A stretch of DNA of 64,000 bases from Branchinecta lynchi (GCA_023053575.1 JAKZAP010000001.1:15764849-15828848), one strand, 5' to 3'. Positions 10,386 through 21,207 are shown, counted from the first letter of the stretch. The notes: generated by a model from the sequence alone, not told the origin. Numbers and translations are program-made.

Positions 10386-11198
10386 GTACCAGAACAACGT
10401 TGACGATTTGTGGTAGAAAAATTGCAAAAATTTGTCGGAAAAATTGAAAAATAACCAAAAAAATGCTAAAATTAGAGCAAACGCCGATAAATCAGCGGTG
10501 CGCCGCCGATAACTTTCCGACGGCGCGCCGCTGCCGACCTAAATTCTCTCCGCCACCGCCGAATTTAGATTCGGCGCGGCTTAGGGTACTAGTCCCGTGA
10601 CCACTATTTTTTAAACCTCAAATCTGTTTATATAGTCACAGGAATTTCAGAGGAAGAAACTCTCGAGGAAATTAGGAGGATTCGGAGGTCCTCTCCCCTA
10701 ATTTATGGGCGGGCCTAATGCTGATTACAGACTACCAGGGGCGGGTGCTCACGGACTGTAATTCCAGTACGGATGTACGTTTTTGGAAGTCAAATTCCGA
10801 AGCTAAGTAACTATGTCTTCGCGACAACAAAGAAATCAGCAGTGCTAATCAGCAGTGCACAAGCCGAGGTGCAACTCGTAAAGCCCGAAGTATGTAGTCA
10901 GTTCGTAAACCTGAAGTCTGCAGAGTCGCTTAACTGCCGCGATTGTCACACGAGAACACCTTACGTGGTCTCTAAATGGTTATACGGGCTAGTTAACTTT
11001 AGCTTTTCAGAAATGATTTTCCTGAACACTTGTCGACAAACTATGGTCGTTCGGTTCCCTTTTGATACGTTACTACCGAATCAAAGAGGTACGAATACAA
11101 AGTTAAAGCCAGGTTTTACCTCCCATCAAGTTCTTCTTCCGGATTTCAGATATCCGTTTGCGTCTAGGCGGCGGATCCAGGAAATGGAGCAAGACCTA
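10386..11198. other. No gene recognised; GC-rich palindromic patch
   Basis: A patch at about 10490-10580 contains GACGGCGCGCCGCTG and related CG-rich inverted motifs, like the one near 7890-7960. The open frame 10773-11402 has no recognisable domain and runs into a MITE. Confidence 0.45.
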
Positions 11199-11609
11199 AG
11201 GCGTATTCTCGTCGTTCCCCGAGGACATCACTTGAGGAGTCCCGCGTTTTTGTTTGTCCCGGGGATTCACTTCCCGTATTCTCGCGAGTCCCCACGGACG
11301 GGGAATGCTCCGATTATCATCACCATCATCAAAAAGGTCTCCCTTTCAGATTCAGAGGGGAATCAGTTTTTGCTGGTGTTGGCGGAATGTAAACTTAATT
11401 AAAAATAATCAGAATAAACAAATTAACCAAAAATAAAGTGGATCGAGACTAATTTCGTCAAATGCATATTTTGTTCTTCGAACAAAATCCATTTTAGACG
11501 CATTCCCCCTGTTCTCTGTTATTTTCCTAGGCGGAGTGGCTCCCTCTATTCTTGCCGTTCCTTTCGATTCCCCGAGGAGTCCTCGGGGAACGGCGAGAAT
11601 ACACCTCTG
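11199..11609. mobile_element. MITE with AGGCGTATTCTCG ends, copy 1
   Basis: Inverted ends AGGCGTATTCTCGTCGTTCC and CGGGGAACGGCGAGAATACA bracket about 410 bp that is similar to 11836-12230 along its length (shared TTATCATCACCATCATCAAA and GACTAATTTCGTCAA). It is non-coding. Confidence 0.8.
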
Positions 11610-11835
11610 ACGTTGGACACCCCACATTTCGGAATCTGGAAAGGTGTCATAGAGGCAACACGTTTAGGCGACCAAATAAACGTGCAAATAAAAGGGATAG
11701 GGGAAAAGAGACGACTGAAAGTAAGACTGGGAGGCAAGAGCTGAGCGAAAGGAAGATCTATGAAATTATGAATAGTAGCGAAATTGTCTATCACCATTCA
11801 TGTTGTCCGGACTGCACGCAAGTCCTAGACATCTG

Positions 11836-12230
11836 AGGCGTATTCTCGCCGTTCCCCGAGGACTCCACTTTTGTTTGTCCCGGGGGCTCACTCCCCGTAT
11901 TCTCGCGAGTCCCCACCGACGAGGAATGGTCCGATTATCATCACCATCATCAAAAAGGACTCCCTTTCAGATTCGTATTATTTATTTGCTGGTGTTGGTG
12001 CAATGTAAAAATTAATTAAAAAGAATCAGAATAAACAAAACCAAAAACAAAGTGGATCCAGACTAATTTCGTCAACTAGTATTTTTTTTTTAGAACAAAA
12101 TCCATTTTCGAAGCATTCCCGTGTTCTCGCTGTTTCTGTACGTGGAGTCCGCATGGAGTGACTCCCTCTATTCTTGCCTTTCCCTTCGATTCCCCGAGGA
12201 GTCCTCGGGGAACGGCGAGAACACGCCCCT
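11836..12230. mobile_element. MITE with AGGCGTATTCTCG ends, copy 2
   Basis: It begins AGGCGTATTCTCGCCGTTCC and ends GGGGAACGGCGAGAACACGC. It has the same internal sequence and orientation as copy 1, 227 bp downstream. A third start of the same family is at 8154. Confidence 0.8.
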
Positions 12231-12989
12231 GGAAGTGAACATTGACTTTTAGTCCAGGAACTTTCGTTCGGTAAGGTAAGGGTTAACTGGTTCGGTAAGG
12301 GAAGATAAATTATTTCTCTGTAGACAAGACGCTGCCAATTATTCGCGTTTTTTTTTTTACAAAAACAAACAAACAGACTAAATCGATTCTCACTGACATT
12401 CCATATGTGACATACACTGTAGGTAGTAAACGGGAGCAAAGAATCACGTCTACCGACGAAGTATCGCCACGTACTGACTCACGTATACATACTCACGCTC
12501 ACGTACCGACGAAGAATCGCCATTTGCCCAGCGTTGTTGATTGGTTTACACATGATTTAAATCAATTAGAGGGGTCGTTTGGGTGACGTTTCTTGTTCTT
12601 CCCAAGATTCAGTGGCGTGTTTTGGACTTATTCTATTTGCAAGCTCCAAGAGCGGCTTCAACACGGGTCTTATGGTATCCTGCCATGGAACTAAACTGCA
12701 TTATGAATGTAAAGAATCTTTCTTTTAAGTGTTACGCTAGCTTTACTTATTCCGACTGGTACAAAGGAAAATATCACACACAAGTAGCAGGTACAAATAC
12801 AAATCACATTTTCTCATGAAGGCATATGGGATTTTGCCGGTTTCGCAATCAGTTTCTTCTCGAATTCTCTTTTTTTGTTTCGAACTTCTTCTTTCCTCAT
12901 CATATCGCTTACAGTTTCTTTCTGAAGTTTCGCTGACCGCTCCTAGAAGTAAAGATTTGCCTGAATATGACTTGTACAAATATTGTCTT
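12231..12989. other. No gene recognised
   Basis: There is a short direct repeat, TACCGACGAAG..ATCGCCA, near 12450-12520. Nothing codes convincingly on either strand. Confidence 0.5.
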
Positions 12990-13234
12990 CAGGGGCGGCG
13001 CGACTGGGGGGGGGGGGGGGGGGGGTTCGTAGAAATAGTTGATTTATTTCATGAAATTAGTCGCTTTTTCGTCAAAATAGTCGGTTTTTCTGAAAATCGG
13101 CCGATTTTTTTCAAAATTCTCATTTTTTGTTGTTGGCAGTCGTTTTTTCTGCAGAAACAGTCGGTAAAAATTACCAGCCAGTCGGTATATGCCTCGCCCC
13201 CCCCCCCCAACCATTGTGGCTAGTAACACCTCTG
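12990..13234. mobile_element. Non-autonomous hAT-type element (poly-G family), copy 3
   Basis: The ends are CAGGGGCGGCGCGACT and AGTAACACCTCTG, with exact 8-bp duplications ATTGTCTT at 12982-12989 and 13235-13242. A run of about 18 G follows the left end and a C run precedes the right end. The interior matches the copies at 6127 and 6615 (TTTCTGCAGAAACAGTCGG). Confidence 0.92.
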
Positions 13235-13314
13235 ATTGTCTTGGGTGTCTTTCTATTTGTATCATTGCCTTGAGGACAACTACAGATCCCATCGAAGTTC
13301 GTCGTATTCATTTA

Positions 13315-13476
13315 TAGTGCGAACACACGATCAGGATTTCCGGCCGGATTTCCTGCACTTTCATCATCAAAGTTGAAAATATTTCAACTTTTTCATATGG
13401 AAGTGATGATGGTGCCCAAAATCTGGGCAGGAATTCCGGACCGGGAGCACCCAACCCTGATCGTGTGTTCGCACTA
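13315..13476. mobile_element. Palindromic MITE, 162 bp
   Basis: TAGTGCGAACACACGATCAGG at the left is complemented at the right end (CCTGATCGTGTGTTCGCACTA). TTTA flanks both sides (13311-13314 and 13477-13480), a plausible 4-bp duplication. The interior is partly palindromic (AGTTGAAAATATTTCAACTT). Confidence 0.82.
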
Positions 13477-13480
13477 TTTA

Positions 13481-14985
13481 GAGGACTAAACATGTGGTAT
13501 CACGGGGGTATTTCGAGTTTGGGGTTGCTTTCATATACAGTAAAGACCCCTCCACCCTGCTGTAACCAAGTTTTAACGAAATTACACTAGTAACAGTCTT
13601 AATCTTTCTAAACCCCAAACCACACCTCAGCTTTGCATCGCATTTGGACACATGAATCATCTAAGGGCGATTCTGGCGGTCTGGAAGCTCCGCGAGCTTA
13701 TACGCCAGCTGTTCTTGCGACTTCGGCTAAAGTCGCTTCGCTTTCCAAAGCTGTTCTCGCGCTCCGATAGTTTCCACTAGCACTTGAAAAGCGAATCCAC
13801 TTCGCGAGTGGAAAGTGATTTCGGCAAGTCTGCGAGGAGTTGTAAAGGTGCAACTGAGGCTCAGCGACTTTTTGCTTGTTCTTGCGCTCGGCGAATTCTC
13901 GCTTTGCTTTTTGGAAAGCAAATCCAACAGACCGCCCGCTAGGCCGTCTTACCACCCAGCAACTTTCACTCAATCTGAGCATTTTTCGGGAAATTTTGGT
14001 ACCCCCCGCCACCTTGGTTGGATCCGTCTCGGACCCTCTAAGTTTCATTCCAGGGTCCAGGCGAGTCATTCCGGCCTCCCCTCTAACTCCCCTCACATCT
14101 TCTCTAATCAACTCCCAATTACGTTCTCGAGCCCGGTTCGAGCACATAAGAAGGCCATCTAGGGTATCAAAATCCTATCAAAGGCGTCAATGCGTTTCTA
14201 CTGATGTCTGTGCTAACATATGGGCAACCTCGAGATGAGCGGAAATGAAAGTAAAAGAGATGTACTGGGTTGAACCAGGCTGTGCGAGACTGGTTAGATT
14301 ACTTATTAACACAAAAAATGATATAAATCGTGGAACAAACTGCATGTCAGCCTAAAAAAAAAAAAAGCCATGCGTCCTATGAGAGCGAACACTGCTTCCT
14401 GGCCGACGATTGAAATTAAGTGTCTTTTTGTGTATGTTTATGTGTTTTATTTATTTTCTTCATTTACTCCGCTTTCTGAAAACGGCGGGTTATAAATAAA
14501 TTACTTAATTACTATTACTTACATCCATGGAGGACCTCAATAAGGGGCGTAAAAGTCTCACGGATGGACAAAAAAACAACGGTAAAAAGTAAAAAGGAAC
14601 AAAAATGACGCCCCTGGGTCATTGTAAAGGAAAAATATATATTTCGCCTCTAAGTCACAGAGTAGTCTATCTCTTTTCAGGAGAAGCGACGGTGGCGGTG
14701 CCCCCCCCTAAAGTCTTCGGGGGAGGGGGCTCCTTCGATATAAGTGAAGCAGGTATGGAAAATGAACAAAGAAGTTAAGTAAACAACTATTCAGCAACAT
14801 TTTCAGTCGAAAATGGCCGCATTCATCTGAAAACCAATTTTCTTGAGAAAAGGTGCGCCACGGTTGTTAAACTATGTAATCGAACTTTTTCCCTTTTACA
14901 GTCTTTGGACGAAACTGCTTTGGTCACAAAATGGGCGGACGAACTTCAAACACTACTTGCTGGGTTTTTTCTTCAAAAGGTTTAG
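13481..14985. other. No gene recognised
   Basis: Several short open frames (13698-14238) overlap one another on both strands without recognisable domains. The CTTCGCGAG/GCGAATTC-rich tract at 13690-13930 is the only structured part. Confidence 0.45.
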
Positions 14986-14989
14986 AACT

Positions 14990-16000
14990 CAACACATACA
15001 ACAAGACCAACGGTTTCGATGGGATCCCAAAAATCCATGATCCAGACAATTGCGAAAGAACTACCATACTTGTCTAGAAAAAAAAAAGGTTCAGAACCGA
15101 ATTCAGCGTATCTCCTTATCCGTATAAAGAACATCTAATCAACCTCAAGTAAAACTTCTTATAAAAAGAATCGGTTTCAACCGGATTCCGAACGAACTAT
15201 ATGTCCCGTTAAAAAAAAAAAGGTTGTCATATACCGATTCAGCGTGTCTTCTTACCGCTAAATCTGTGAACTAATCAACTTCAAATAAAAATCTTTAACA
15301 AATTTTCCGGTTTCGGCGTGATTTCGGGAGAACAAGTTGTCCGGGTAGTGTGGGGTAAGCGTTCAGCATGTCTTCTTACCCCTAAATCGAACATCTAATC
15401 AACTTCAGATAAAACTTTTATTTTTAACAAACTTTCCGGTTTGGGCCCAATTCCGGGCGTACTTCTTGCCCTGCAAGAAAATGGTTTTCACCATCGTGAT
15501 CAGCATGTATTTCTACCCCTAAATCGAACATCTAATCAACTTCAAATAAAACTTTTACTTTTAAAAGACTTTCCGGTTTTAGCCGGATTCCGGGCTAACT
15601 ACTTGGCCGGCGCAAAAATGGTTTTCACCAAAGTGTTCAGCATGTCTTCTTACCCCTATATCGAACATATAATCAGCTTCCAATAAAACTTTTACTTTCG
15701 ACGAACTTTCCGGTTTTGGCCGGATTCCCAGCGAACTACTTGTCCGATGACAAAATGATTTTCACCATCGTGTTCAGCATGTCTTCTTACTTCATAATCG
15801 ACTATCACATTTCATTTGCCCCTTAATCTAAAACCCCTCCCCCACCCCTACGAACTCGAGCTTACTCTTGACCCAAGGAGTCCTTACACCAAGTTTCATC
15901 AAAATATCTCATTCCCTTCGAGAGTTATAGCGCGCACAGACGGACAACTTTTGCGATGTCATATATATCCCTCCACTTACGTCCACTTCGAGGGTTAAAT
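14990..16000 (-). repeat. 137-bp tandem array with head module
   Basis: The marker CAGCATGTCTTCTTACCCC recurs near 15104, 15240, 15364, 15501, 15638 and 15776 (spacing 124-138). Units share ATCGAACATCTAATCAACTTC and TTTCCGGTTTTGGCCGGATT. A head at 15820-15990 follows (ACCAAGTTTCATCAAAATAT, GACGGACAACTTTTGCGATG), and its reverse complement recurs at 47224-47400 with a single unit. No protein is encoded. Confidence 0.88.
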
Positions 16001-16262
16001 TCAATTCTCAAAATGGGAAAGTCCACTTTAAAGGAATTGAGCTTAAGACATCCACACAGGTTAAATACCTTGGGTTTTATCTGTCAACACACAGTAGTTG
16101 GCAAAGTAATATCACAGCAATGGTAACACGAGGGAAAGCTGCCATTATGGGAGTAAAGAACCTGCAAATGCATAAACACATATTAAATACGAAAGTGCTA
16201 CCTGCATTACATTATGGTGCTGAATTATGGGGTCATGAACAGGCACAACAGCTGGAAACGCC
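15997..16262 (+). pseudogene. Non-LTR retrotransposon RT fragment (C-terminal/thumb part)
   Basis: An open frame reads through QVKYLGFYLSTHSSW, MVTRGKAAIMGVKNL and KVLPALHYGAELWG. These are the typical YLG motif and following helices downstream of the RT palm in non-LTR elements. It is truncated at both ends, abutting the 137-bp element on the left and a fragment of the 281-bp family on the right. Confidence 0.75.
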
Positions 16263-16278
16263 CCAGCTGCAACTTGCG

Positions 16279-16420
16279 ATCACTGGAATTCCGGACACTC
16301 CCCTCCAACTCCCTCTCAGTGCCCGAATCCAGTCCGGTTCTGTCACTGGCATACCTAGGACTTGTGCCTGTACTTCCCACCAAATTTGATCCTGATCGCT
16401 CCACTCTACCTTTAAAGCAG
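16279..16420 (-). repeat. Fragment of the 281-bp repeat family, reversed
   Basis: The reverse complement reads AATTTGGTGGGAAGTACAGG and GGGCACTGAGAGGGAGTTGG. These are the same motifs as in the 52.7-53.7 kb units (GGTGGGAAGAACAAGCACAA, GGGCACTGTGGGGGAGTTGG). Confidence 0.7.
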
Positions 16421-16612
16421 CAGTCTGTTGAGATATCGAAGCCATTTCTGCTTTTAGTGTTTCAATTTTCGTCAGGTACAGCTGGGTCTTGTCTAGCTGT
16501 AAGAAATTTACTTTTATAACTGCATCCTCTGAATATTTTGGTAGACACACATCCCATCTCCAAGATGAAAGCATGCATACGACAGGCACAATTTTCGTTA
16601 CCCAACTTTTCT

Positions 16613-17306
16613 TATGGACGACTCAGACGGCGTTCGTAAAGTTTTTCGCTAAGTACGCTCCGTAAAGTTTGTCACGGCTCAGACGGGAATTTCACCTAGA
16701 TAACATTACGAGAATTGTTTGTGGCAATTTGTTCTAGAAAGAAAAAAAATTATATTGTTAGAGATAATTATTATCATATATGAACCATAGGTAGATATTT
16801 ATTAACACTAAAAGCCATAGTGGGCCATGGTTAATATCCAGATACAGGAAAGGAACCCCCAGTAAATAAATTTAAATAATCCAACAACAAAAATAATATA
16901 ATTAAATAAATCAGTTCAAAACAATTTAATCGAATAAGTAATTCACCTGACAGAAACCAACTAGAACAACAAATTTCTAAAAAAAAATAAAAAAAATATA
17001 ATTAATTATCCTTGCAAAATAACGTTTCAAGTTATTTGACCTTATTAATATTATCATCATATGAACCTCTTTGAATCATCATCTCATCCTTTTCATTATC
17101 TTATTCCCCATTTACAAATACATTTTCATATCTTACTTCCAATCTCTTCTCCTATTGGTCAACCTTCCGAACTTTACGAAAAAAGTTAACTAAAGTCGAA
17201 CTTCTTGCATGCTTCCGTAAAGTACTTTACGCGGGTTAGCGGAGCAACTTTACGAACTTTGCGAACGACTTTACGCACTTTACGAAAGCCGTCTGAGCCG
17301 GGCATT
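16613..17306. mobile_element. Foldback element with CTCAGACGGC ends
   Basis: ACTCAGACGGCGTTCGTAAAG at the left is complemented at the right by CTTTACGAAAGCCGTCTGAG. The subterminal regions are rich in the repeated motif (C)GTAAAGT, present several times in both orientations. The middle is AT-rich and non-coding. No clean target duplication is seen. Confidence 0.7.
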
Positions 17307-18741
17307 AGGCCCACTCTTTAGCCATGCGTGGAGAAAAGTTCCTGAGCGCCTAAATAATCCAGGGATAGCCTACTGTGATTTTGCTGAACTTCTTCATCAG
17401 GTGAAATAACTAGAGTAGATGGCACTTTATCCATGGAGGGCATTTGAAGGGGAGGGTTGGTAGTTCCCTCTAAGAATTGGACGTCTGTGTCACTAGAATT
17501 CATAAATACTGGAGGGAGATAGTTGGGAAAAAGTATAACTTTATTAGAACTTGCAGACAAATAGTAGATAGCCTACAGTAACAGGGAATTCTTTTAAAAA
17601 CTGCACAAATAGAATCTATGCTACTGGGTTATCTTACCATCAGTTTTAAAGTAGCATTGCAGTCCACATCTCCATGGGTGACCATATTTATACTTTCTTG
17701 CTTGACTGTTTCAGCAACAGCATCCTGGTCTGATCTAAAAAATTTACTATCAGACATGAAAGAAATCTACATCAGGTTACCTACTTCTCAGACAGATTAG
17801 ACTCCTCGGTGGTGCCTCCTTCCTTCTTTTTTAGATATTGCATTTCCTGAATTTCCAGGGAACCATATTGGAGTTTCTCTAGAAGGGTAGACTATCTGGG
17901 AGGTCCTCTAAGCAGAGCTGGTGGTTTCGAACTCCGGACTCGCCTCGAGACATATTTTCCCGAACTCGGACTCGTCTTATTTATTATTTATTGTGTGGGT
18001 AGGCCAGACAGTCCAGCCGAAACTCAAGCCGTCTCGTCTTGGTCTCGTCGCTTACGGAGCAAGTCGCTTATGGAGCAGTACTTGGACTCTAGTCGTCTGA
18101 ACATCTGGCAGGGTCTTGAGTCCGAGTAACGTCTCTTCAGAGCTGGAGATCCATGCGCCAACATCTAGCTTCTGTAGGACATGACAAGCTTGGTGCAATT
18201 TTTTTTTTTTACTGCAGTATCAAATGCTGATATGTTTTGTATATATTGTGTATACAAATATTATACATCTCAGCTTTCATTAGAAAGCGAAGCTTTTAGA
18301 TTTTAGCTATTCTAACCATAGCCTACAAGTTACTAAGTTTTGGTCTGCTCCAAAACTCTTGAAATGTCGAGCCTAAACACCAACTAAATGAAACACCATT
18401 CTTCTAAATAGGGAATACTGAAACACAAATTGATTTCTTATGTGTAAAACTGACAAGACTTTAACTTTTCTGATCTGAATGACAAAAGTTTACAGAATTT
18501 GGTTTCTTACGTGTAAAAATAACCTGATGTGCTGTTGAGATGACCACCAAAGGCATACAAAATTGGATTTCTTCTGTGTTTGCCTGACAAAACTGTGAAT
18601 AACTTGATCTGTTATGTGTAAAAAGAACCTAATTGGCCAACAAGACTTAAATTTTCGGTGTTCGCCCGACTAAAGTTTACAGAACTGGATTTCTTGAATG
18701 TAAAAAGAATTATTAATTACTTTGACTGGCCGCTCGCAGAG
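17307..18741. other. No gene recognised; weak repeats
   Basis: Between 18400 and 18720 a diffuse repeat (TTTCTTATGTGTAAAA..ACAAAAGTTTACAGAA) recurs about five times. A microsatellite-like AT stretch lies near 18220-18260. The ORFs at 17318-17800 show no known domain. Confidence 0.45.
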
Positions 18742-18747
18742 CACACT
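18742..18747. repeat. Polinton target-site duplication, left
   Basis: CACACT, identical to 33137-33142, immediately outside the terminal inverted repeat. Confidence 0.97.
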
Positions 18748-19332
18748 AGTAGTTATATAAAGGGGCTCCCACTCCACCCTCCCCCCAATTTCAAAACCCC
18801 ATTTTAACATCAATTTCTTAAATTTTAACATCCTTTTTACCAAATTATCCCCCTTTTTAAGAACATTTTTATTTTCTTACTTCCAAAATAAAGGATACAA
18901 GAAATGAGAATATTACCCTTTACTACATATAAAATACTACAATATACACTACTTCTTTTTTTTTACATTTTTAATTTTTTATTCAAATATTACTGAGTAA
19001 ACAGTTCTAAATCCACATATGTTTCTTTGTTCTTGTTTTCGCGTACAATAGGCTGCAAAACCAGATTTTTCTTTAAAAGTAATTCGTTAGCAATGGCATT
19101 ATATTTCTGTGTTATAAACAAATCACAGGGTTTGTCATTATGATTAATGACCACAACCAGCTTATCACCATATCTTGTCTTAGCAATTCTCATTTTATCT
19201 ATATTATATTTCAATCCTAATACCAATGCTTCTTTCCTGATTGTCTCATTGTATTTATTCATTCTGATTGTATTCAAGACTTCCTTTGTGGACTCCATTT
19301 ATTAGGGGATGATTTTATTAAATAAAAATCCA
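18748..19332. repeat. Polinton left terminal inverted repeat, 585 bp
   Basis: This is the reverse complement of 32552-33136 and is of equal length. The outermost 350 bp or so and the innermost 40 bp are nearly identical to the partner. Substitutions concentrate in the part encoding the N-terminal half of the TIR gene (about 19110-19260). The last shared bases read AAATAAAAATCCA. Confidence 0.95.
18990..19298 (-). CDS. TIR-encoded protein, left copy (102 aa)
   Basis: A 102-codon gene read outward within the left TIR, starting at CTAATAAATGG, the element's common start motif. Its protein differs from the right-TIR copy at four visible positions (A/E at 24, N/T at 32, D/V at 34, R/K at 42); many other differences are synonymous. 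The product is lysine-rich and has no recognisable catalytic motif. The conserved segment KYGDKLVVVINHNDKPCDLF is shared by both copies (Arg in place of the first Lys here). Position and charge would suit a DNA-end or nucleic-acid-binding role, but that is inference only. Confidence 0.7.
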   Translation of the reverse strand: MESTKEVLNTIRMNKYNETIRKEALVLGLKYNIDKMRIAKTRYGDKLVVVINHNDKPCDLFITQKYNAIANELLLKKNLVLQPIVRENKNKETYVDLELFTQ

Positions 19333-19934
19333 AAGCTCCTAATTACCGGCAGATCGTAACACCTGTGGTGTGAGAGATGCGTCACACTAAATATTCTCGA
19401 ATATTTAGATGCGTCACCTCCAGCAGATAACAAGACTCGGCGGAGAAGATTCGCGAATATATATAGTGTCGCGCATCTGGTTAAGGAGACATTTGTAAAC
19501 AAGTTGAGATTAAGAAGGTGTTGAAGAAAGAAAAAATTTCCAATGTAAGTATTTTTAGTTTTCTAGCGATAAAAACAAGGATATCCAGGTAGATATCTAG
19601 CAAGATAGGAATAGCTGCATCTGAAACAAAAAATTACGCAAATATCAAATATACCACACGAGTTATCAGATGACGAAGCGCATCACAGGAGATGACGTAG
19701 GAACCAGATGGTCTTGACAGATTCTGTAAAGAATTTTTAATGGGTTAGATAATGTTGCGAAGCGCGTCACACGAGATGAAGTAGGAATCAAATGACCTTC
19801 AAAAATTCTGTAAAGGAATTATCTGGGTTAGATAATGTTGCGAAGCGCGTCACACGAGATGAAGTAGGAATCAAATGACCTTCGCAAATTCTGTAAAGGA
19901 ATCATCAAGGTCGTTAAAAGATTTTTATTTTCAG
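19333..19934 (+). promoter_or_regulatory. Early-type control region: TATA box, leader intron, GCGTCAC repeats
   Basis: A TATATATAG box lies at 19458-19466, and a donor-like AAT|GTAAGT lies at 19545. TTTTATTTTCAG immediately before ATG 19935 is a good acceptor, suggesting a 5'-leader intron of 390 bp. The motif GCGTCAC (or GCATCAC) occurs at least five times. The first two copies flank a palindrome, TAAATATTCTCGAATATTTA. The last three sit in three tandem copies of an 83-84 bp unit (about 19671-19910). This architecture differs from every other gene of the element. Confidence 0.6.
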
Positions 19935-20651
19935 ATGAACAGCGAAGGTATTCAGAAGAAAACAGCAACCATTCCGAAAAAGTATATGAATGGGTTGTTC
20001 AAACTGGAGAAATCGGAGCAAGAAACATTCCTTTCGCTGTGGAGTAAGGTAGTCACAGCCTCAGATGAAGTCGAAGGTGAAGACCGTACGACAGCGTGTT
20101 CCTCTGTTGACAAGAAAAAAGAGAAGAGCGTGCAGTTTTTAGCCGATATTAAAGCGAATTTACATGCTTCGCGAAGGTTTGGAAACTTCAAAGTGGACGT
20201 AAGCATCAAGAAGGTGCTGAGCAGCAAAATATGTGGAGTCAGTTTGGAACAAGCAGAACGTTTAATTATTGATTTAAATAAAGTGGAGGTGTATTTGGAT
20301 TATTTATCAGTGTTACTAAAAGCGAAAAAAGGTGAAGTGTATGCGTACATGCAAAAACTGTTCAATGACAACCCTGAGAATCTGCACAAGTGTTTTCTTG
20401 AAGAACGATTTAAGAAATATGGAGAAAGCAAATCAACAATAAGAAGATATCTTCAGTTGTATGGATTAGTCCGCGAATATCCTGGAATAGCTTTCTGTGG
20501 GAAAGGGTACTATTGCATCGTCGAAAATGAAAAAGCTATTCGCAAAGCGATCCAAGAGGATGAGATATTGTCTTCATTACTCAAGGAGCATCCTGCGCAA
20601 GTTTTCTTATCCGATGAAGTGTTGATTGATTTTGATAATCTGAGTCTATAA
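19935..20651 (+). CDS. Polinton protein of unknown function (238 aa)
   Basis: Start chosen at ATG 19935 (MNSEGIQKKTATIPKKY), right after an acceptor-like TTTTCAG. The open frame extends 20 codons further upstream, but that part lies in an 83-bp repeat and is unlikely to be coding. The protein is mixed alpha and lysine-rich, with no membrane segment and no catalytic motif I recognise. The C-terminal part (KYGESKSTIRRYLQLYGLV and GKGYYCIVENEKAIRK) could form a small helix-turn-helix-like domain; this is speculative. It is the only gene with a TATA box and probable leader intron, which fits an early regulatory gene. AATAAA at 20672 may serve polyadenylation. Confidence 0.75.
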   Translation: MNSEGIQKKTATIPKKYMNGLFKLEKSEQETFLSLWSKVVTASDEVEGEDRTTACSSVDKKKEKSVQFLADIKANLHASRRFGNFKVDVSIKKVLSSKICGVSLEQAERLIIDLNKVEVYLDYLSVLLKAKKGEVYAYMQKLFNDNPENLHKCFLEERFKKYGESKSTIRRYLQLYGLVREYPGIAFCGKGYYCIVENEKAIRKAIQEDEILSSLLKEHPAQVFLSDEVLIDFDNLSL

Positions 20652-20671
20652 ATGTTGAATTAAGTTTTCTC

Positions 20672-20677
20672 AATAAA
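20672..20677 (+). terminator. Putative polyadenylation signal AATAAA
   Basis: Canonical hexamer 20 bases after the stop of the 19935-20651 gene, between convergent genes. Confidence 0.5.
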
Positions 20678-20742
20678 TTGGTGTTTCATTGATTGAGTTA
20701 TAAGCTAGATTTTGTTGCTAGGTGGTGGTTATGTGTGAAGAG

Positions 20743-21162
20743 TCACACTGGTGGAACATTCTTCTGAACTATTGATGTATTCTTGCAATATTTATAGCCA
20801 TTCAGACGGACTTGTTTCATGTATTTTTCGCGAGGAAAAAATCGAAAGGTTTTACGCATCTCTGTTTCTCTCTGAATTACCTCCTCAATTGTTAACTGTC
20901 CGCATTTTAGCATTGACAACAACTCAGTATAAAAATCATAAATAGTCCTAAATTCTGCTTTTCTATCAGCAATGCTTAATTGCTTTTCAATTATTTCGAT
21001 GATAACAGCACCCAAACTTAAAGAAGCTAGCGGTAGCACTAGAAACGCAGACATGCCTGCTGCTGAAAAGAGGAATTTGGATACAAGTAAGCTATTACTT
21101 ATACGATTGTAGTACTTGTAACTGCGACGGTAAACATACATTTTCTTTTCTAATTCTTCCAT
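20743..21162 (-). CDS. Small membrane protein (139 aa)
   Basis: Minus-strand gene convergent with the preceding one, starting at TTATAAATGG, the element's start motif. A basic, Tyr-rich N-terminus (MYVYRRSYKYYNRISNS) is followed by a long hydrophobic stretch (about residues 26-58, with AGMSAFLVLPLASLSLGAV) that could be one long or two short membrane helices. A charged C-terminal region follows with ITIEEVIQRE-like helices. The function is not recognised. A membrane-associated role in virion entry or assembly would be a guess. Confidence 0.7.
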   Translation of the reverse strand: MEELEKKMYVYRRSYKYYNRISNSLLVSKFLFSAAGMSAFLVLPLASLSLGAVIIEIIEKQLSIADRKAEFRTIYDFYTELLSMLKCGQLTIEEVIQRETEMRKTFRFFPREKYMKQVRLNGYKYCKNTSIVQKNVPPV

Positions 21163-21207
21163 TTATAATATAATAAAATTGTTTCGAAAAATATTTCTAA
21201 CAAAATA

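Noticed and set aside
10773..11402. 209-codon frame on the plus strand
   Set aside because: It runs into the MITE at 11199 and has no recognisable domain; composition is not protein-like.
19875..19934. Upstream ATG extending the early Polinton gene by 20 codons
   Set aside because: The extension is inside the third 83-bp repeat and ends in a splice-acceptor sequence; ATG 19935 is preferred.
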